Source of the DNA: Mycolicibacterium llatzerense | GTDB taxonomy: Bacteria > Actinomycetota > Actinomycetes > Mycobacteriales > Mycobacteriaceae | Reading direction: 5' to 3' | Assembly (NCBI RefSeq): GCF_000878195.1 | Contig: NZ_JXST01000028.1 | Location: 1 to 64,000 of the forward strand | Length of the DNA stretch: 64,000 nt | In this document: positions 8,360 through 17,573 of the stretch, piece after piece | Position numbering within the stretch: position 1 is the stretch's first letter | How the letters are laid out: every line of letters starts with the position of its first letter | Program-made: the position numbers and the translations under genes | The notes under the pieces: model-generated | Database searches by the model: none | Told to the model about the DNA's origin: nothing | The model's input: only the letters and a program-made list of their open reading frames with translations

Positions 8360-10114
8360 GTGGATGGTTTCGATCTGGTGATCCGGGGCGGATACTTCTT
8401 CGACGGAACTGGTGCTCAACCCGCGATTCGCGACGTAGGAGTACGCGCGGGGCGGGTGGCGGCGATCAGCGCGGAACCTTTGGCGACTGAGGGGGCGGTG
8501 GTCGTCGACGCTGCCGACCAGTGGGTGATGCCGGGCCTAATCGATGTCCACACGCATTACGACGCTGAGGTATTGGTTGCCCCCGGGCTCTCGGAATCGG
8601 TACGACACGGCGTCACGACCGTGGTCTTCGGGAACTGCTCCCTTTCCACCGTGTACTCGTCGCCAGACGACTGTGCGGACCTGTTCTCCCGCGTAGAAGC
8701 CCTGCCGTGGGACGCTGTCCATACAGCGGTCAAAGAACGCCAGACCTGGACAGATCCACACGGCTACGTCGAAGCAATCGAGTCTCGCCCGCTGGGGCCC
8801 AACGTCGCAGCGTTCATCGGCCACTCCGACATCCGCGCGGCGGTAATGGGTCTGGAGCGGGCCACCGATCCAGACGAACGCCCAACTCCCCCGGAGCTGA
8901 GCCGGATGTGCGCAATGCTGACCGACGCGCTCGACGCCGGGTTCGTGGGAATGTCGACCGTGAGAAGTTCGTTCACGAAGCTCGACGGCGTGCGCTACCC
9001 AGCACGCCAACTGCCCTCTACCTACGCCTCTTGGCGAGAGTACCGCGCACTGAATCGCGTGCTCCGCGACCGCTGGCGCGTGCACCAGTGCACACCTAAC
9101 GCTGCCCGCATGGCCGAGATCAGCAACTTCTTTGCTCAGAGCGCCGGTCGAGGCCGAGCGCCCTTGAAAACCACGATGCTCGCCGCGGCAGATCTCAAGG
9201 CCAACCCGAGGCTGATCTGGTTGATGACCAGGGCGACGGCGTTGCTGAACCGCGTGATCGCGTCGGACTTGCGCTGGCAGCATCTGCCGGTGCCCTTCGA
9301 GGTGTACGCCGATGACATCGATCTGGTCGTTTTCGAGGAGTTCGGCTCGGGCGCCGCGGCTCTCAACGTGCGCGATGCGGTCAAGCGCGGCGAACTCGTG
9401 GACTCCGAGGCCTACCGCCGCCAGTTCCGCAAGGACATCGAGCACAAGTTCGGCCCGAAGCTGTGGCACCGTGACCTGTTCGACGCCGACATCGTCAGCT
9501 GTCCTGATGCTGAGTTGATCGGCAAGTCGTTCGGTCACGTCGCCCAGGAGCGGTGCATCCATCCCGCTGATGCCTTCCTTGACCTGGTGGTTGCCCATGG
9601 CGCTGATTTGCGCTGGCGCACCACGATCGCCAATCACCGGCCCGGTGTGCTCGACAAAATTGCGGACAACCCTCAGATTCAGATGGGTTTCGCCGACTCC
9701 GGCGCTCACCTGCGCAACATGGCGTTCTACAACGCCGGTCTTCGGCTGCTCAGGCGGGTCAAGGAATCTGCCGAGGCGGACCACGAGTTCCTCAGTCTCG
9801 AACGTGCCGTGCACCGGCTCACCGGCGAACTCGGCGACTGGTATGGCCTGGACGCCGGCACTCTCCTGCTCGGCGACCGCGCCGACATCGTCGTCATCGA
9901 CCCTGCCGGGCTTTCGGAAGCCTCGGCCGACTACGCAGAAGCCAACCTCGCCGAGCTCGGAGGCATTTCGCGAATGGTAAACCGCAACGACCACGCAGTG
10001 GCCGCGACCATCGTGGGCGGCCACGTTGTCTACCGCTACGGACGCTTCACCGACGGGTTCGGCACGACGCGAAGGTACGGGTCTTTCCTTCGCGCAGGAA
10101 AGGCATCGTCGTGA
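8360..10114 (+). CDS. N-acyl-D-amino-acid deacylase family amidohydrolase
   Basis: A 584-residue member of the D-aminoacylase branch of the amidohydrolases. The HxH pair VHTHYD is at residues 64-66, followed by the family's GNCSLS segment with the characteristic Cys at about 93, and the C-terminal LLLGDRADIVVID motif. The family hydrolyses N-acyl groups from D-amino acids or related amides; the physiological substrate here is unknown. The GTG at 8360 is preceded by GAGAGG at good distance and is preferred to a TTG at 8345. It is the first gene of an operon and overlaps the next TetR gene by 4 bp (GTGA). Confidence 0.85.
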   Translation: MDGFDLVIRGGYFFDGTGAQPAIRDVGVRAGRVAAISAEPLATEGAVVVDAADQWVMPGLIDVHTHYDAEVLVAPGLSESVRHGVTTVVFGNCSLSTVYSSPDDCADLFSRVEALPWDAVHTAVKERQTWTDPHGYVEAIESRPLGPNVAAFIGHSDIRAAVMGLERATDPDERPTPPELSRMCAMLTDALDAGFVGMSTVRSSFTKLDGVRYPARQLPSTYASWREYRALNRVLRDRWRVHQCTPNAARMAEISNFFAQSAGRGRAPLKTTMLAAADLKANPRLIWLMTRATALLNRVIASDLRWQHLPVPFEVYADDIDLVVFEEFGSGAAALNVRDAVKRGELVDSEAYRRQFRKDIEHKFGPKLWHRDLFDADIVSCPDAELIGKSFGHVAQERCIHPADAFLDLVVAHGADLRWRTTIANHRPGVLDKIADNPQIQMGFADSGAHLRNMAFYNAGLRLLRRVKESAEADHEFLSLERAVHRLTGELGDWYGLDAGTLLLGDRADIVVIDPAGLSEASADYAEANLAELGGISRMVNRNDHAVAATIVGGHVVYRYGRFTDGFGTTRRYGSFLRAGKASS

Positions 10115-10743
10115 TTTCGGGCCCAGCCTCCGTCACCCGGCGGACACCCCGCGCCGAGGTCCGCGACCGGCTCCTACGCGCGGCCTCCACGGTGTTCGCC
10201 GAACGCGGCTTCGCCGGAGCCACCATGCAACAGGTCGCGGCCACCGCCGGATTCACCACCGGCGCGCTGTACTCCAACTTCGCGAGCAAGGACGACCTGT
10301 TCTTCGAGCTCTTCGACCGGGAGGTGACAGGCCGCATCGCAGCGGTACGAGCAATCCTCGGCCAGGCCAACCTCACAGTCGTCAACGAGGCAACAGCACA
10401 CGCGGCCGGCCAGCAGCTCACCGCCGCGATGCAGCACAACCGCGAATGGCAGCTGCTGTTCACCGAGTTCTGGCTTCGTGCCATCCGCGACGCCCAGCTC
10501 CGCGAGCGATGGGTCGAGAAACGCCGCAACTACCACCGACAACTGACCGAGTTGGCCGACGAAGCGCTCGCCGGCTGGGGCGCAGACGCAGCCATCTCCT
10601 CGCGCACCCTCATGTTCACCATGCTGGCGCTGAACAACGGCCTTGCCATCGAAGAGCTCGCCGATCCGGGCAGCGTTCCAGCCGACACCATCGGGACCGT
10701 CCTTGTCCGCCTGCTCGGTATCCAATCCAAGACCACCGGGTGA
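10111..10743 (+). CDS. TetR family regulator
   Basis: A 210-residue TetR regulator. The HTH covers about residues 20-62 (LLRAASTVFAERGFAGATMQ ... GALYSNFASKDDLFFELFD). It is co-directional and overlaps the stop of the upstream hydrolase gene by 4 bp, so it is made as part of the operon. Autoregulation through the 8308-8340 palindrome would make a simple substrate-induced circuit (inference). Confidence 0.88.
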   Translation: MISGPASVTRRTPRAEVRDRLLRAASTVFAERGFAGATMQQVAATAGFTTGALYSNFASKDDLFFELFDREVTGRIAAVRAILGQANLTVVNEATAHAAGQQLTAAMQHNREWQLLFTEFWLRAIRDAQLRERWVEKRRNYHRQLTELADEALAGWGADAAISSRTLMFTMLALNNGLAIEELADPGSVPADTIGTVLVRLLGIQSKTTG

Positions 10744-10837
10744 CGACCCGCCACCACGAAGGGCGGATACAGGACAGCGAGAGAGACAGGCGGTAGCCAT
10801 GCAGCCGCGACGTGAATGCCCGTCCGAGGAGAAGCGC

Positions 10838-11785
10838 GTGACCACTAAGAACACATCGTCAACTAGGCGGTGGCGCGTCGGCAGCCCGATTCGCCACCTG
10901 GCCGGCCGCACCAGCTCCGAACCGGCGACAGGCGGCGCGGGCACGGTCATGACGGTCGGTGGCGTCGACCTGCACGTCCGAGCGGACGGCCCCGACGACG
11001 GACCCGCACTCCTGATGCTGCACGGCTTCGGTGCCTCCACGGCATGGTTCGATCAGATCGTTGCTCGCCTACCGGAATTCCGGATCATCCGGATCGACCT
11101 ACTCGGGCACGGTGGTTCTGCACGACCTACATCCGGCTACGACCCCGACAGCCAAGGTCGGCTCTATGCGCGTCTTCTGAGCGAGTTGGACCTGAGCGAG
11201 GTCGCGATTGTTGGGCACTCCATGGGCAGCCTCTTCGGCGTGGCCACCGCAGAGCACAGCACCCGCATCACCCACCTCGTGCTGATGGGGGAAGGGCCCG
11301 ACACGAGCACCGGAACGCTACCACCAGGCGAGTGGGCGATACACACCCCGTGGATCGGCCCAATCCTGCAGCAACATGGTCCCGCATTCGTCACCAACCG
11401 TGTCGTCCGGCGAGCATTCTCGCCGGGCTTCGACATGGCCACAGCCTTTCGCAACCCCAGCCAGGGGCTCGACGACGCCCGCAGCCTGAACCACCCCGCC
11501 TTCACCCAATCCATGAAGCTGCGCAAGGTTTGGACCAAACAGCTTGGTCTGGACGTACGGCTAGAGAATCTGGCATTGCCGGCGCTCGTCATCTTCGGCC
11601 GGGAAGACCGCTTCTACAACGTGGACGCCGCACTGGCGCGCTACCGGGCAGTGCGAACGATCACGACCACGGTCCTCGAACACGTGGGGCACTCGCCGAT
11701 GATCGAGGCGCCCGACCGCGTCGTTGATCTCATCCGCGAGTTCCTTTCACCCGCCGACCTGAGAAAGAACGATAAGCAGCCATGA
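10838..11785 (+). CDS. Alpha/beta hydrolase
   Basis: A 315-residue alpha/beta hydrolase. It shows the LMLHGFGAS oxyanion motif, IDLLGHGGS, the nucleophile GHSMGS, an acid in FGREDRF and the catalytic His in EHVGHSPMIE. I choose the GTG at 10838, six bases after GAGGAG; an ATG at 10799 would add 13 residues but lacks a comparable ribosome-binding site. The basic N-terminus (STRRWRVGSPIRHLAGR) precedes the catalytic domain. It belongs to the operon with the crotonase and esterase genes; the substrate is unknown. Confidence 0.87.
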   Translation: MTTKNTSSTRRWRVGSPIRHLAGRTSSEPATGGAGTVMTVGGVDLHVRADGPDDGPALLMLHGFGASTAWFDQIVARLPEFRIIRIDLLGHGGSARPTSGYDPDSQGRLYARLLSELDLSEVAIVGHSMGSLFGVATAEHSTRITHLVLMGEGPDTSTGTLPPGEWAIHTPWIGPILQQHGPAFVTNRVVRRAFSPGFDMATAFRNPSQGLDDARSLNHPAFTQSMKLRKVWTKQLGLDVRLENLALPALVIFGREDRFYNVDAALARYRAVRTITTTVLEHVGHSPMIEAPDRVVDLIREFLSPADLRKNDKQP

Positions 11786-11880
11786 CTGTCGACCTCCGGG
11801 GTACCCGCGTCCCCCTCACCTGCGCGACCGGTGGCCTCGACCGTGGGACTTCAACCGCCATGTACGAAAGGGAAGAGACG

Positions 11881-12636
11881 ATGCCACACCTGGTCGACCT
11901 TGACCGCGACGGACAGACACTGATCATCACCATGCGCCGCGAAGCCCGGCGCAACGCCATCGACGCGGACATGACCGCCGGCCTGGACGCCGCTTTCAAC
12001 CTGCTGGACGACGATCCGGAACTTCGGGTCGGGATTCTGGCTGGCACCGGTGCGGCGTTTAGTGCCGGGACCGACCTCAAGGCCGGTTCCGGCACTCCGA
12101 CGGAGCGGGGCGGGGAGTACGGGCTGATCCGCCGTCGTCGCGCCAAGCCGGTGATCGCCGCGGTCGATGCACCGGCGTACGGCGGCGGGTTCGAACTGGT
12201 CCTGGCCTGTGACCTCGTGGTGGCCTCGAGTCGGGCTCGCTTCAGCCTGCCCGAGGTCCAGCGCGGCGTCATCGCCACCTGCGGAGCGCTGTTCCGCACC
12301 GCCCGGGCGCTGCCCCGCAACGTGGCCGCGGAACTGCTGCTCACCGGCGACCCCCTGACCGCCGAGCGGGCCCATGCGCTCGGCCTGGTCAACGTCCTCA
12401 CCGAACCGGGGGATGCACTCGAGGCGGCGATCGCTTTGGCGGGCCGGATCTGTTGCAATGCCCCGGTTTCGGTCAGCGAAACCCTCCATGCCGTCGAACA
12501 GCTGCATGCGCCGGATGACGAGCTCGGGTGGCGGGCCACCGAGCGGGCCTTCGCCGCCGTGCTGGCGTCTGAGGACATCCACGAGGGTCTCCTCGCGTTC
12601 GCGGAGAAACGTGCACCCGAGTGGAGCGGTCGATGA
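11881..12636 (+). CDS. Enoyl-CoA hydratase/isomerase (crotonase family)
   Basis: A 251-residue crotonase-fold protein with the first oxyanion loop GAAFSAGTDLKAG, the GGGFELVLACD helix and the PEVQRGV segment holding a likely catalytic Glu. It probably hydrates or isomerises an acyl-CoA intermediate. The ATG at 11881 follows AAGGGAAGAG and gives the usual family N-terminus; an upstream ATG at 11782 overlaps the previous stop and would add 33 residues with no family counterpart. The downstream gene overlaps by 4 bp. Confidence 0.88.
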   Translation: MPHLVDLDRDGQTLIITMRREARRNAIDADMTAGLDAAFNLLDDDPELRVGILAGTGAAFSAGTDLKAGSGTPTERGGEYGLIRRRRAKPVIAAVDAPAYGGGFELVLACDLVVASSRARFSLPEVQRGVIATCGALFRTARALPRNVAAELLLTGDPLTAERAHALGLVNVLTEPGDALEAAIALAGRICCNAPVSVSETLHAVEQLHAPDDELGWRATERAFAAVLASEDIHEGLLAFAEKRAPEWSGR

Positions 12637-13091
12637 GTACTCAGCGGCGTGGCCGCCGCATCGCCATGGAAGACCACGAGCGTGACGCTTTCTTGGCCGA
12701 CCAGCGCGTCTGTCGGGTGGCAACCAACGGTCCGTCCGGTCCGCACGCAACTCCGCTGTGGTTCGTCTGGGACAACGAGTGCCTGTGGCTGTACTCCCTG
12801 ACGCGTAGCCAGCGGTGGGCCGACATCACCAGGCAGCCGCGCATCGCGGTTGTGGTCGACACCGGTCACGACTACCTGGAACTGCGCGGCGTCGAGCTCG
12901 TCGGCGATGCCGAAGTCGTTGGCGAGGTTCCACGGACCGGTCAGCCCGAGCCGGCCCTGAAGACTCCCGAGGACCTATTTGCTACCAAGTACGTCGGCCT
13001 GGACACCCTGCCGTATGACGGGCAGCACGCCTGGCTCCGGATCCGGCCAGAGACCATCCGCAGCTGGGACTTCCGAAAGCTCGGCGGATGA
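12633..13091 (+). CDS. PPOX-class pyridoxamine 5'-phosphate oxidase-like (probable F420/FMN) protein
   Basis: A 152-residue split-barrel protein. The family N-terminus (DHERDAFLADQRVCRVATNG) is followed by PHATPLWFVWDNECLWLYS, and the C-terminus reads RPETIRSWDF. Mycobacterial relatives bind F420 or FMN and act as reductases or biliverdin-type oxidoreductases. The cofactor cannot be told from sequence. The ATG overlaps the crotonase stop by 4 bp and the next gene's ATG overlaps its own stop by 4 bp, so translation is coupled on both sides. Confidence 0.85.
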   Translation: MSTQRRGRRIAMEDHERDAFLADQRVCRVATNGPSGPHATPLWFVWDNECLWLYSLTRSQRWADITRQPRIAVVVDTGHDYLELRGVELVGDAEVVGEVPRTGQPEPALKTPEDLFATKYVGLDTLPYDGQHAWLRIRPETIRSWDFRKLGG

Positions 13092-14386
13092 AGATGGCAC
13101 GATCGATCACAGTGACCGGGATGTTCGCACGCCCGCCCTTCAATCCCTTCCGCCGCATCCACGTGCCGCAGGACCTGGACGCCATCACCACCATCGGCGA
13201 AGAGAGCGCCTCCGACGGTGGACTCGAAACTGACCAGGTCGCCACCATCTGGGCCGCGGCCCAAGACCTCTACCGCGCCGGAGTGCATCCCGCGATCCAG
13301 CTGTGCATCCGCCGCAACGGCGTGGTCGTTCTCGACCGCACCATCGGGCACGGCTGGGGCAACGGGCCGCTCGACAACCGAGATTCGAAGAAGGTCCTCG
13401 CGACTCCGAACACACCGTTCTGCATCTACTCCGCGTCCAAGGGCATCACCGCGACCGTCATCCATTTGCTTTGCGAGCGCGGAATACTCGACCTCAGCGA
13501 CCCCGTCGCGGAGTACCTTCCCGGCTTCGGCCGCAACGGCAAGCACCGCATCACAATTGCGCACGTGCTGGCCCACCGAGCCGGCCTACCCCACCTTCCG
13601 GCTGGGCTGCTCAACCCGGAGCTCCTGGGCGACCGCGACCATCGGCTGGCGCGGCTCGGCGACATGAGGCCGGTCTCGCCCCCAGGCAGCGTCACCGCAT
13701 ACCACGCGCTCACCTTCGGTTTCCTGCTGGCCGAAGTCGTCCATGCCGCGACCGGCAGGACCATCCGCGAGGTGCTGGCCGAAACGATCCTCGATCCGCT
13801 CGGTTTCCGGTGGACCAACTACGGAGTGACGAGCAGTGACCTCCCGCTAGTCGCACCCTGCTATCCCACCGGCCTCCCGCTCTTGCCCTCACTCGATTTG
13901 CTCTCCAAGTGGATCTACGCTGTCACCCTCGACGAACTTGTCGAGATGCTCAACTCGCCCATCTATCTCACCACCGTGCTGGCCGGCACCAACACGGTCG
14001 GCACGGCCAACGAGCTCTCACGCTTCTACGAGATCCTCCGCGCAGGAGGCGAATTGGACGGAGTCCGGGTGATGCAGCCCCACACCATCCGCCACGCTCT
14101 GATTCCACAGTCGCGTCTCCAGCCGGACCCCATCATGTGCGGCTGGCCCGTCCGCTACGGCTACGGCTACATGCTCGGCGCAAAGCGGTTGAGCCTGTTC
14201 GGCCTAGACACCGATCTCGCTTTTGGGACGATCGGGCTGACTAACAACCTCGGCTGGGCAGACCCTGAACGCGGCATCAGCGCCGGACTCATCACCTCGG
14301 GCAAACCCCTCGTCTATCCAGAGGTCGGACGGTTCCCGAGACTGCTCTCAACGATCGCTTCACAGATCCCCAAGATCCAAACTTGA
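13088..14386 (+). CDS. Serine hydrolase, beta-lactamase/esterase EstB-like family
   Basis: A 432-residue penicillin-binding-protein-like hydrolase. The SxxK motif is YSASKGITA (Ser near residue 115), and the second-motif Tyr is in TAYHALTFGFLLAEV near residue 205. No secretion signal is apparent, so it is probably a cytoplasmic esterase or lactonase rather than a true beta-lactamase. It is the last gene of the 8360-14386 operon, with ATGA overlap upstream. Confidence 0.87.
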   Translation: MKMARSITVTGMFARPPFNPFRRIHVPQDLDAITTIGEESASDGGLETDQVATIWAAAQDLYRAGVHPAIQLCIRRNGVVVLDRTIGHGWGNGPLDNRDSKKVLATPNTPFCIYSASKGITATVIHLLCERGILDLSDPVAEYLPGFGRNGKHRITIAHVLAHRAGLPHLPAGLLNPELLGDRDHRLARLGDMRPVSPPGSVTAYHALTFGFLLAEVVHAATGRTIREVLAETILDPLGFRWTNYGVTSSDLPLVAPCYPTGLPLLPSLDLLSKWIYAVTLDELVEMLNSPIYLTTVLAGTNTVGTANELSRFYEILRAGGELDGVRVMQPHTIRHALIPQSRLQPDPIMCGWPVRYGYGYMLGAKRLSLFGLDTDLAFGTIGLTNNLGWADPERGISAGLITSGKPLVYPEVGRFPRLLSTIASQIPKIQT

Positions 14387-14584
14387 TCGGTGCCGGACCG
14401 GCCGACGTCCTGCGGTAACCAACCCGCGCATATCAGCCTGACACCACCAGTCGTTGACCAATGACCGCCACGACACCGGGAAAGCTTGCACGGATCAACG
14501 AAAGCCGCCCCAGAACAATACTGGGACTGCTTTCACCTGCCTATCGCAATCTTTCGCCTTCTCGTGGTCTGGGATCATCAAGGC

Positions 14585-15259
14585 GTGACCGATGTCCTCG
14601 CCGACCCCGTCAACGCTGCACTCGACGGCCCACACATCCGGTTCCGTGAGGTCAGCGGACGAATCCGGCGGTATCGCCCAGACGTCTCGGTGTTCTATGG
14701 CCACCCGCGCGAGCTGACGGACGAAGACTACGGTCACGTCGCGCGCCTGTCCGGTCCCAGCCGGATCGCGGTACTTCGCGACCGCGCCACCCCACTGCCC
14801 GCGGCGTGGTCCGTCGTCCAGACATTTGGCTTGGTCCAATATGAGGGCAGTGCCGTCGAAACCGCGCCCGAACCGGCCGCAATACCGCTCACTGCGGCCG
14901 ACGTACCCGAGATGTCCGCTCTCGTCGAGCGGACCAAACCGGGACCATTCCTGCCTCGGACCATCGAACTCGGCACCTACCTCGGTATCCGTGATGGCAA
15001 CGGCTCACTCGTTGCGATGGCCGGCGAGCGGATGCGGCCGACCGGATACACCGAAATCAGCGCCGTATGCACCGCTCCCGAAGCCCGCGGACAGGGCCTG
15101 GCATCCCGCCTGATCCGTGCGGTCGCGCAAGGAATCCGGGACCGCGGCGAAACTCCGTTCCTACATACGTCCGACGACAACCCAGCTCAAAAGCTGTACA
15201 CGGACATGGGATTCAAGCTGACGCGTTCGGTCCCGCTCGAGATCGTCCGAATTCCCTGA
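14585..15259 (+). CDS. GNAT family N-acetyltransferase
   Basis: A 224-residue acetyltransferase. Its N-terminal half has the layout of GNAT proteins that begin with a linker domain (TDVLADPVNAALDGPHIRF). The C-terminal half carries the acetyl-CoA signature VCTAPEARGQGLASRLI and the typical end LHTSDDNPAQKLYTDMGF. The frame is open from 14486, but family resemblance starts at the GTG at 14585, which has only a weak AAGG before it. The substrate is unknown. It is a single gene about 200 bp after the preceding operon. Confidence 0.8.
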   Translation: MTDVLADPVNAALDGPHIRFREVSGRIRRYRPDVSVFYGHPRELTDEDYGHVARLSGPSRIAVLRDRATPLPAAWSVVQTFGLVQYEGSAVETAPEPAAIPLTAADVPEMSALVERTKPGPFLPRTIELGTYLGIRDGNGSLVAMAGERMRPTGYTEISAVCTAPEARGQGLASRLIRAVAQGIRDRGETPFLHTSDDNPAQKLYTDMGFKLTRSVPLEIVRIP

Positions 15260-15301
15260 CTCTGGGCCGCTGAATGCGAAGCCCCGCATGCGGATCCGAT
15301 G

Positions 15302-15694
15302 TCACGGCATAGGGATCGGTGGCGGCGACGGAATTGCCGGAATCGCCGGGATCGGAGGCGGCGAGGGAATGGCAGGCGGCGCCGGGATGGCGGGCGGAGC
15401 GGGAATCGCCGGTGGCGCCGGGACCATTGGCCCGCCCGTCTCCGGCGCGGGCGTCTGCGGCGCAGGCGATTCAGTGACCGGCGCCGACGTGTCCACCGTC
15501 GGCGCGCTTGACGTCGGAGTGACTGTGGTCGTGGATGTTTCGCTGGTCGACGTCGTCGTGGTGACCGATGTCGTCGTCGGCTTGTCGTTCGAGGTCTTGT
15601 CGCCACACGCGGCGAGGCTGGACGCGACCAGCACCACCGCGCCGACGCATACGGTCAGCCGAACTGGGAATTGCGGATTCGGGTTGGTAGGCAT
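15302..15694 (-). CDS. Pro/Thr-rich lipoprotein
   Basis: A 130-residue predicted lipoprotein. A short basic start and a hydrophobic segment lead to the lipobox LAAC, then a Thr/Ser-rich linker and a C-terminal third made of PAPPAIP/PSPPPIP-type repeats. It is probably anchored in the outer leaflet of the plasma membrane, with an extended proline stalk that may cross the cell wall. No catalytic domain is present. I start it at the ATG at 15694 (MPTNPNPQ); an upstream ATG at 15721 is possible. Confidence 0.75.
   Translation of the reverse strand: MPTNPNPQFPVRLTVCVGAVVLVASSLAACGDKTSNDKPTTTSVTTTTSTSETSTTTVTPTSSAPTVDTSAPVTESPAPQTPAPETGGPMVPAPPAIPAPPAIPAPPAIPSPPPIPAIPAIPSPPPIPMP
15305..15430 (-). 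repeat. Degenerate tandem repeat encoding Pro-Ala-Ile-Pro units
   Basis: Short tandem units (about 15 bp, encoding PAPPAIP, PSPPPIP and PAIPAIP variants) make up the 3' third of the lipoprotein gene. Such tracts are prone to length variation by slippage. Confidence 0.6.
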
Positions 15695-16039
15695 GGTGCG
15701 ATCACTTTCGTCCGGCGGCATCGTGGCAGCGGATACCCGTTATTCGGCCAGCCCAAACTCTCTGATCGCTCACCGGTCTGGTCGACGATTCCCCGCGCGG
15801 CGTAACCATACTTAGGCAGGTCCGAAGAGTTCCCGATTTGGGCGACGACCCGCCGGCCTTGGCGCGATTGCGGCGTCACCATCATCGGTGACGAGCGGCT
15901 CGCTGCCCCGGTTCTGGATTCGATCAATCTGATGTCAGCGACTCGTAGCTTCTGTTGTGAGCATACGATTTCGCCCGATTGCGGGCCGAAACGATGACAC
16001 GATCAACCTGGACAGCCCGGCCTACCAAGGGAGCAGACC
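15695..16039. other. Divergent intergenic region with small palindrome
   Basis: No gene seen. It contains a 7-bp-arm inverted repeat at 15874-15893 (CGTCACC...GGTGACG, 6-base loop) that could be an operator or weak hairpin. The end carries the ribosome-binding site GGGAG of the GYD gene. Confidence 0.5.
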
Positions 16040-16360
16040 ATGCCGCGTTACCTATGGAAAGTCCAGTACACCACCGAAGGAGCACGCGGAGTCTTGGCCG
16101 AAGGAGGGTCGGCGCGGCGCGCGGCGATCGTCGCGATGGTCGAGAGCGTCGGCGGAACAATAGAGTCCTGCGACTTCGCGCTTGGTACTCACCAGCTGTA
16201 CGTCATCGGCTCCGTACCTGACGAGATGGCTGCGGCGACATTGGCGCTCCGGACCGCCGCATCCGGATACGCACGTTCGGAGTCAATCGAACTGTTGACA
16301 CCCGAACAGATCGATGAGGCGGTCCGGCGTGATACGGAATACCGCGCGCCGGGCCAATAA
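16040..16360 (+). CDS. GYD domain-containing protein
   Basis: A 106-residue small alpha/beta protein matching the GYD family (PRYLWKVQYTTEGARGVLAEG ... GGTIESCDFALGTHQLYVI). Members fold like ferredoxin-type dimers and have no defined reaction. The start ATG follows GGGAGCAG at good spacing. It stands alone, convergent with a secreted-protein gene 14 bp away. Confidence 0.82.
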   Translation: MPRYLWKVQYTTEGARGVLAEGGSARRAAIVAMVESVGGTIESCDFALGTHQLYVIGSVPDEMAAATLALRTAASGYARSESIELLTPEQIDEAVRRDTEYRAPGQ

Positions 16361-16374
16361 CTCCTCGAGATCGT

Positions 16375-16689
16375 TCAGGAGTTCGAGCCATCGTCCGGAC
16401 AGGCCACGTCCACATAGACCGTCACCGATGTCTTCGGCAGGGGCGGCACCCCGCGGTTCGGATTGTGAATCGCATTCACCTGACATCGGTTCAGCGGCAA
16501 CGAGCTGAGGCCGCTGATCCAATTGATCGACACGGTGTATCCATCGGTACTCAATTCGTGGATGATCTGATCGGCGGGTTGACTGCCCGGCGTCGGATCC
16601 GCCGCGGCCAACGGCGATTCCCCGATTGCCGCGGCCGCCAACAGCGTGGTCAAACCGATGGGCCTCGTATGTCGCGATGAAATCCGCAT
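16375..16689 (-). CDS. Small secreted protein
   Basis: A 104-residue protein with a Sec signal peptide (basic start, hydrophobic core TTLLAAAAIGESPLAAA, cleavage near ...LAAADP). The mature part contains two Cys (NRCQVNAIHNP and VDVACPDD), likely forming a disulfide outside the membrane. This layout is common among uncharacterised mycobacterial exported proteins. Function is unknown. Confidence 0.75.
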   Translation of the reverse strand: MRISSRHTRPIGLTTLLAAAAIGESPLAAADPTPGSQPADQIIHELSTDGYTVSINWISGLSSLPLNRCQVNAIHNPNRGVPPLPKTSVTVYVDVACPDDGSNS

Positions 16690-17070
16690 CTCACTCCCCC
16701 TCTGACGGCCCGGCTCCCCCGCGCCACCATTGATTTACCCTGTCGTTAATTATGAGTGTATGCGCGATGTACGTCAGATGAACGGAACGTTAAGTGAATT
16801 CATAGACAGCCTGGTGGCGCCGCCGCCCCGTAGGGCAGCTTTCACGACGTGGAGCAAGTAGTCAGGCGTCACGCATGCAACCCAGATGCAGTGCATTGCG
16901 AATGAATACTCCTGTTGAGCAACCTATTTCGATCACCTTGCGAGCCCGCAGCAGCACACGGAGCCGACGACGCTCGACGCCGTCGACCCCCGACAAATAT
17001 TCAAGTTTCCGTTAATTGTGGGGAAACAGTAGATAGACTGCCGCTGAATTACACGACTGGGAGGATCGGT
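16690..17070. other. Intergenic region between secreted-protein genes
   Basis: No coding sequence I can support. The stretch around 16730-16800 is more AT-rich than its surroundings and probably holds promoters for both flanking genes. The 3' end carries the strong ribosome-binding site GGGAGG before 17071. Confidence 0.5.
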
Positions 17071-17505
17071 ATGGCGAACAGCCGTTTGGTTTCGGCGATC
17101 GTGGCTGCAGGCGTTGTCTTGGCGGGCGGCGCGGCAGCTACAGCTTGGGCAGGGGGTCCGCCCGGTTTCGTGCAAGACGCAGACGACGTTTCGGTGGCAG
17201 TCGGCACGGGTGAATTCCAAGGTGCCCTGGTGGGTTTCACCGCAACCGGTAACACCAACGAGGAAGCCTCGGCCGCAGTCATCGCGGCATGCACTGCCGC
17301 TGGTGGGGTTGAGTGCACCAGCGATGAGGTGACCAACGACCGCCTGTGCGTCGTGTCTGTGGGCGACGGCGTCAGCCATGTCGTCAGTGGCGGTGCCGGC
17401 GTCACCATCGAGGCCGCCCGGGACGACGCCTACAACCGCGCGGCGGCGGCCGGCACGCCGTTTGGCGACGACCCCACCAGCATTGTCGTATCGGCCTGCC
17501 CCTGA
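17071..17505 (+). CDS. Secreted DUF4189-like protein
   Basis: A 144-residue exported protein with signal peptide SRLVSAIVAAGVVLAGGAAATAWA. The mature domain has spaced Cys residues (VIAACTAAGGVECTSDEV ... DRLCVVSVGDG ... VVSACP) and a C-terminal repeat-like segment (AARDDAYNRAAAAG), similar to DUF4189-type domains with disulfides. The frame is open from 16915, but the ATG at 17071, after GGGAGG, begins the signal peptide. Role unknown. Confidence 0.78.
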   Translation: MANSRLVSAIVAAGVVLAGGAAATAWAGGPPGFVQDADDVSVAVGTGEFQGALVGFTATGNTNEEASAAVIAACTAAGGVECTSDEVTNDRLCVVSVGDGVSHVVSGGAGVTIEAARDDAYNRAAAAGTPFGDDPTSIVVSACP

Positions 17506-17573
17506 TGAGCGAGCGCATGCCAGCGCGTACCGCGCACATCCATGTTGGTAACGCGACCGAGGGGAACGGACAC

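Noticed and set aside
8537-10024. 495-codon minus-strand frame
   Set aside because: Exact antisense of the D-aminoacylase gene; no domain or start signal.
15305-15430. Tandem short repeats considered as a CRISPR-like or regulatory array
   Set aside because: They are in frame and encode the Pro-Ala-Ile-Pro tail of a lipoprotein, with no spacer structure.
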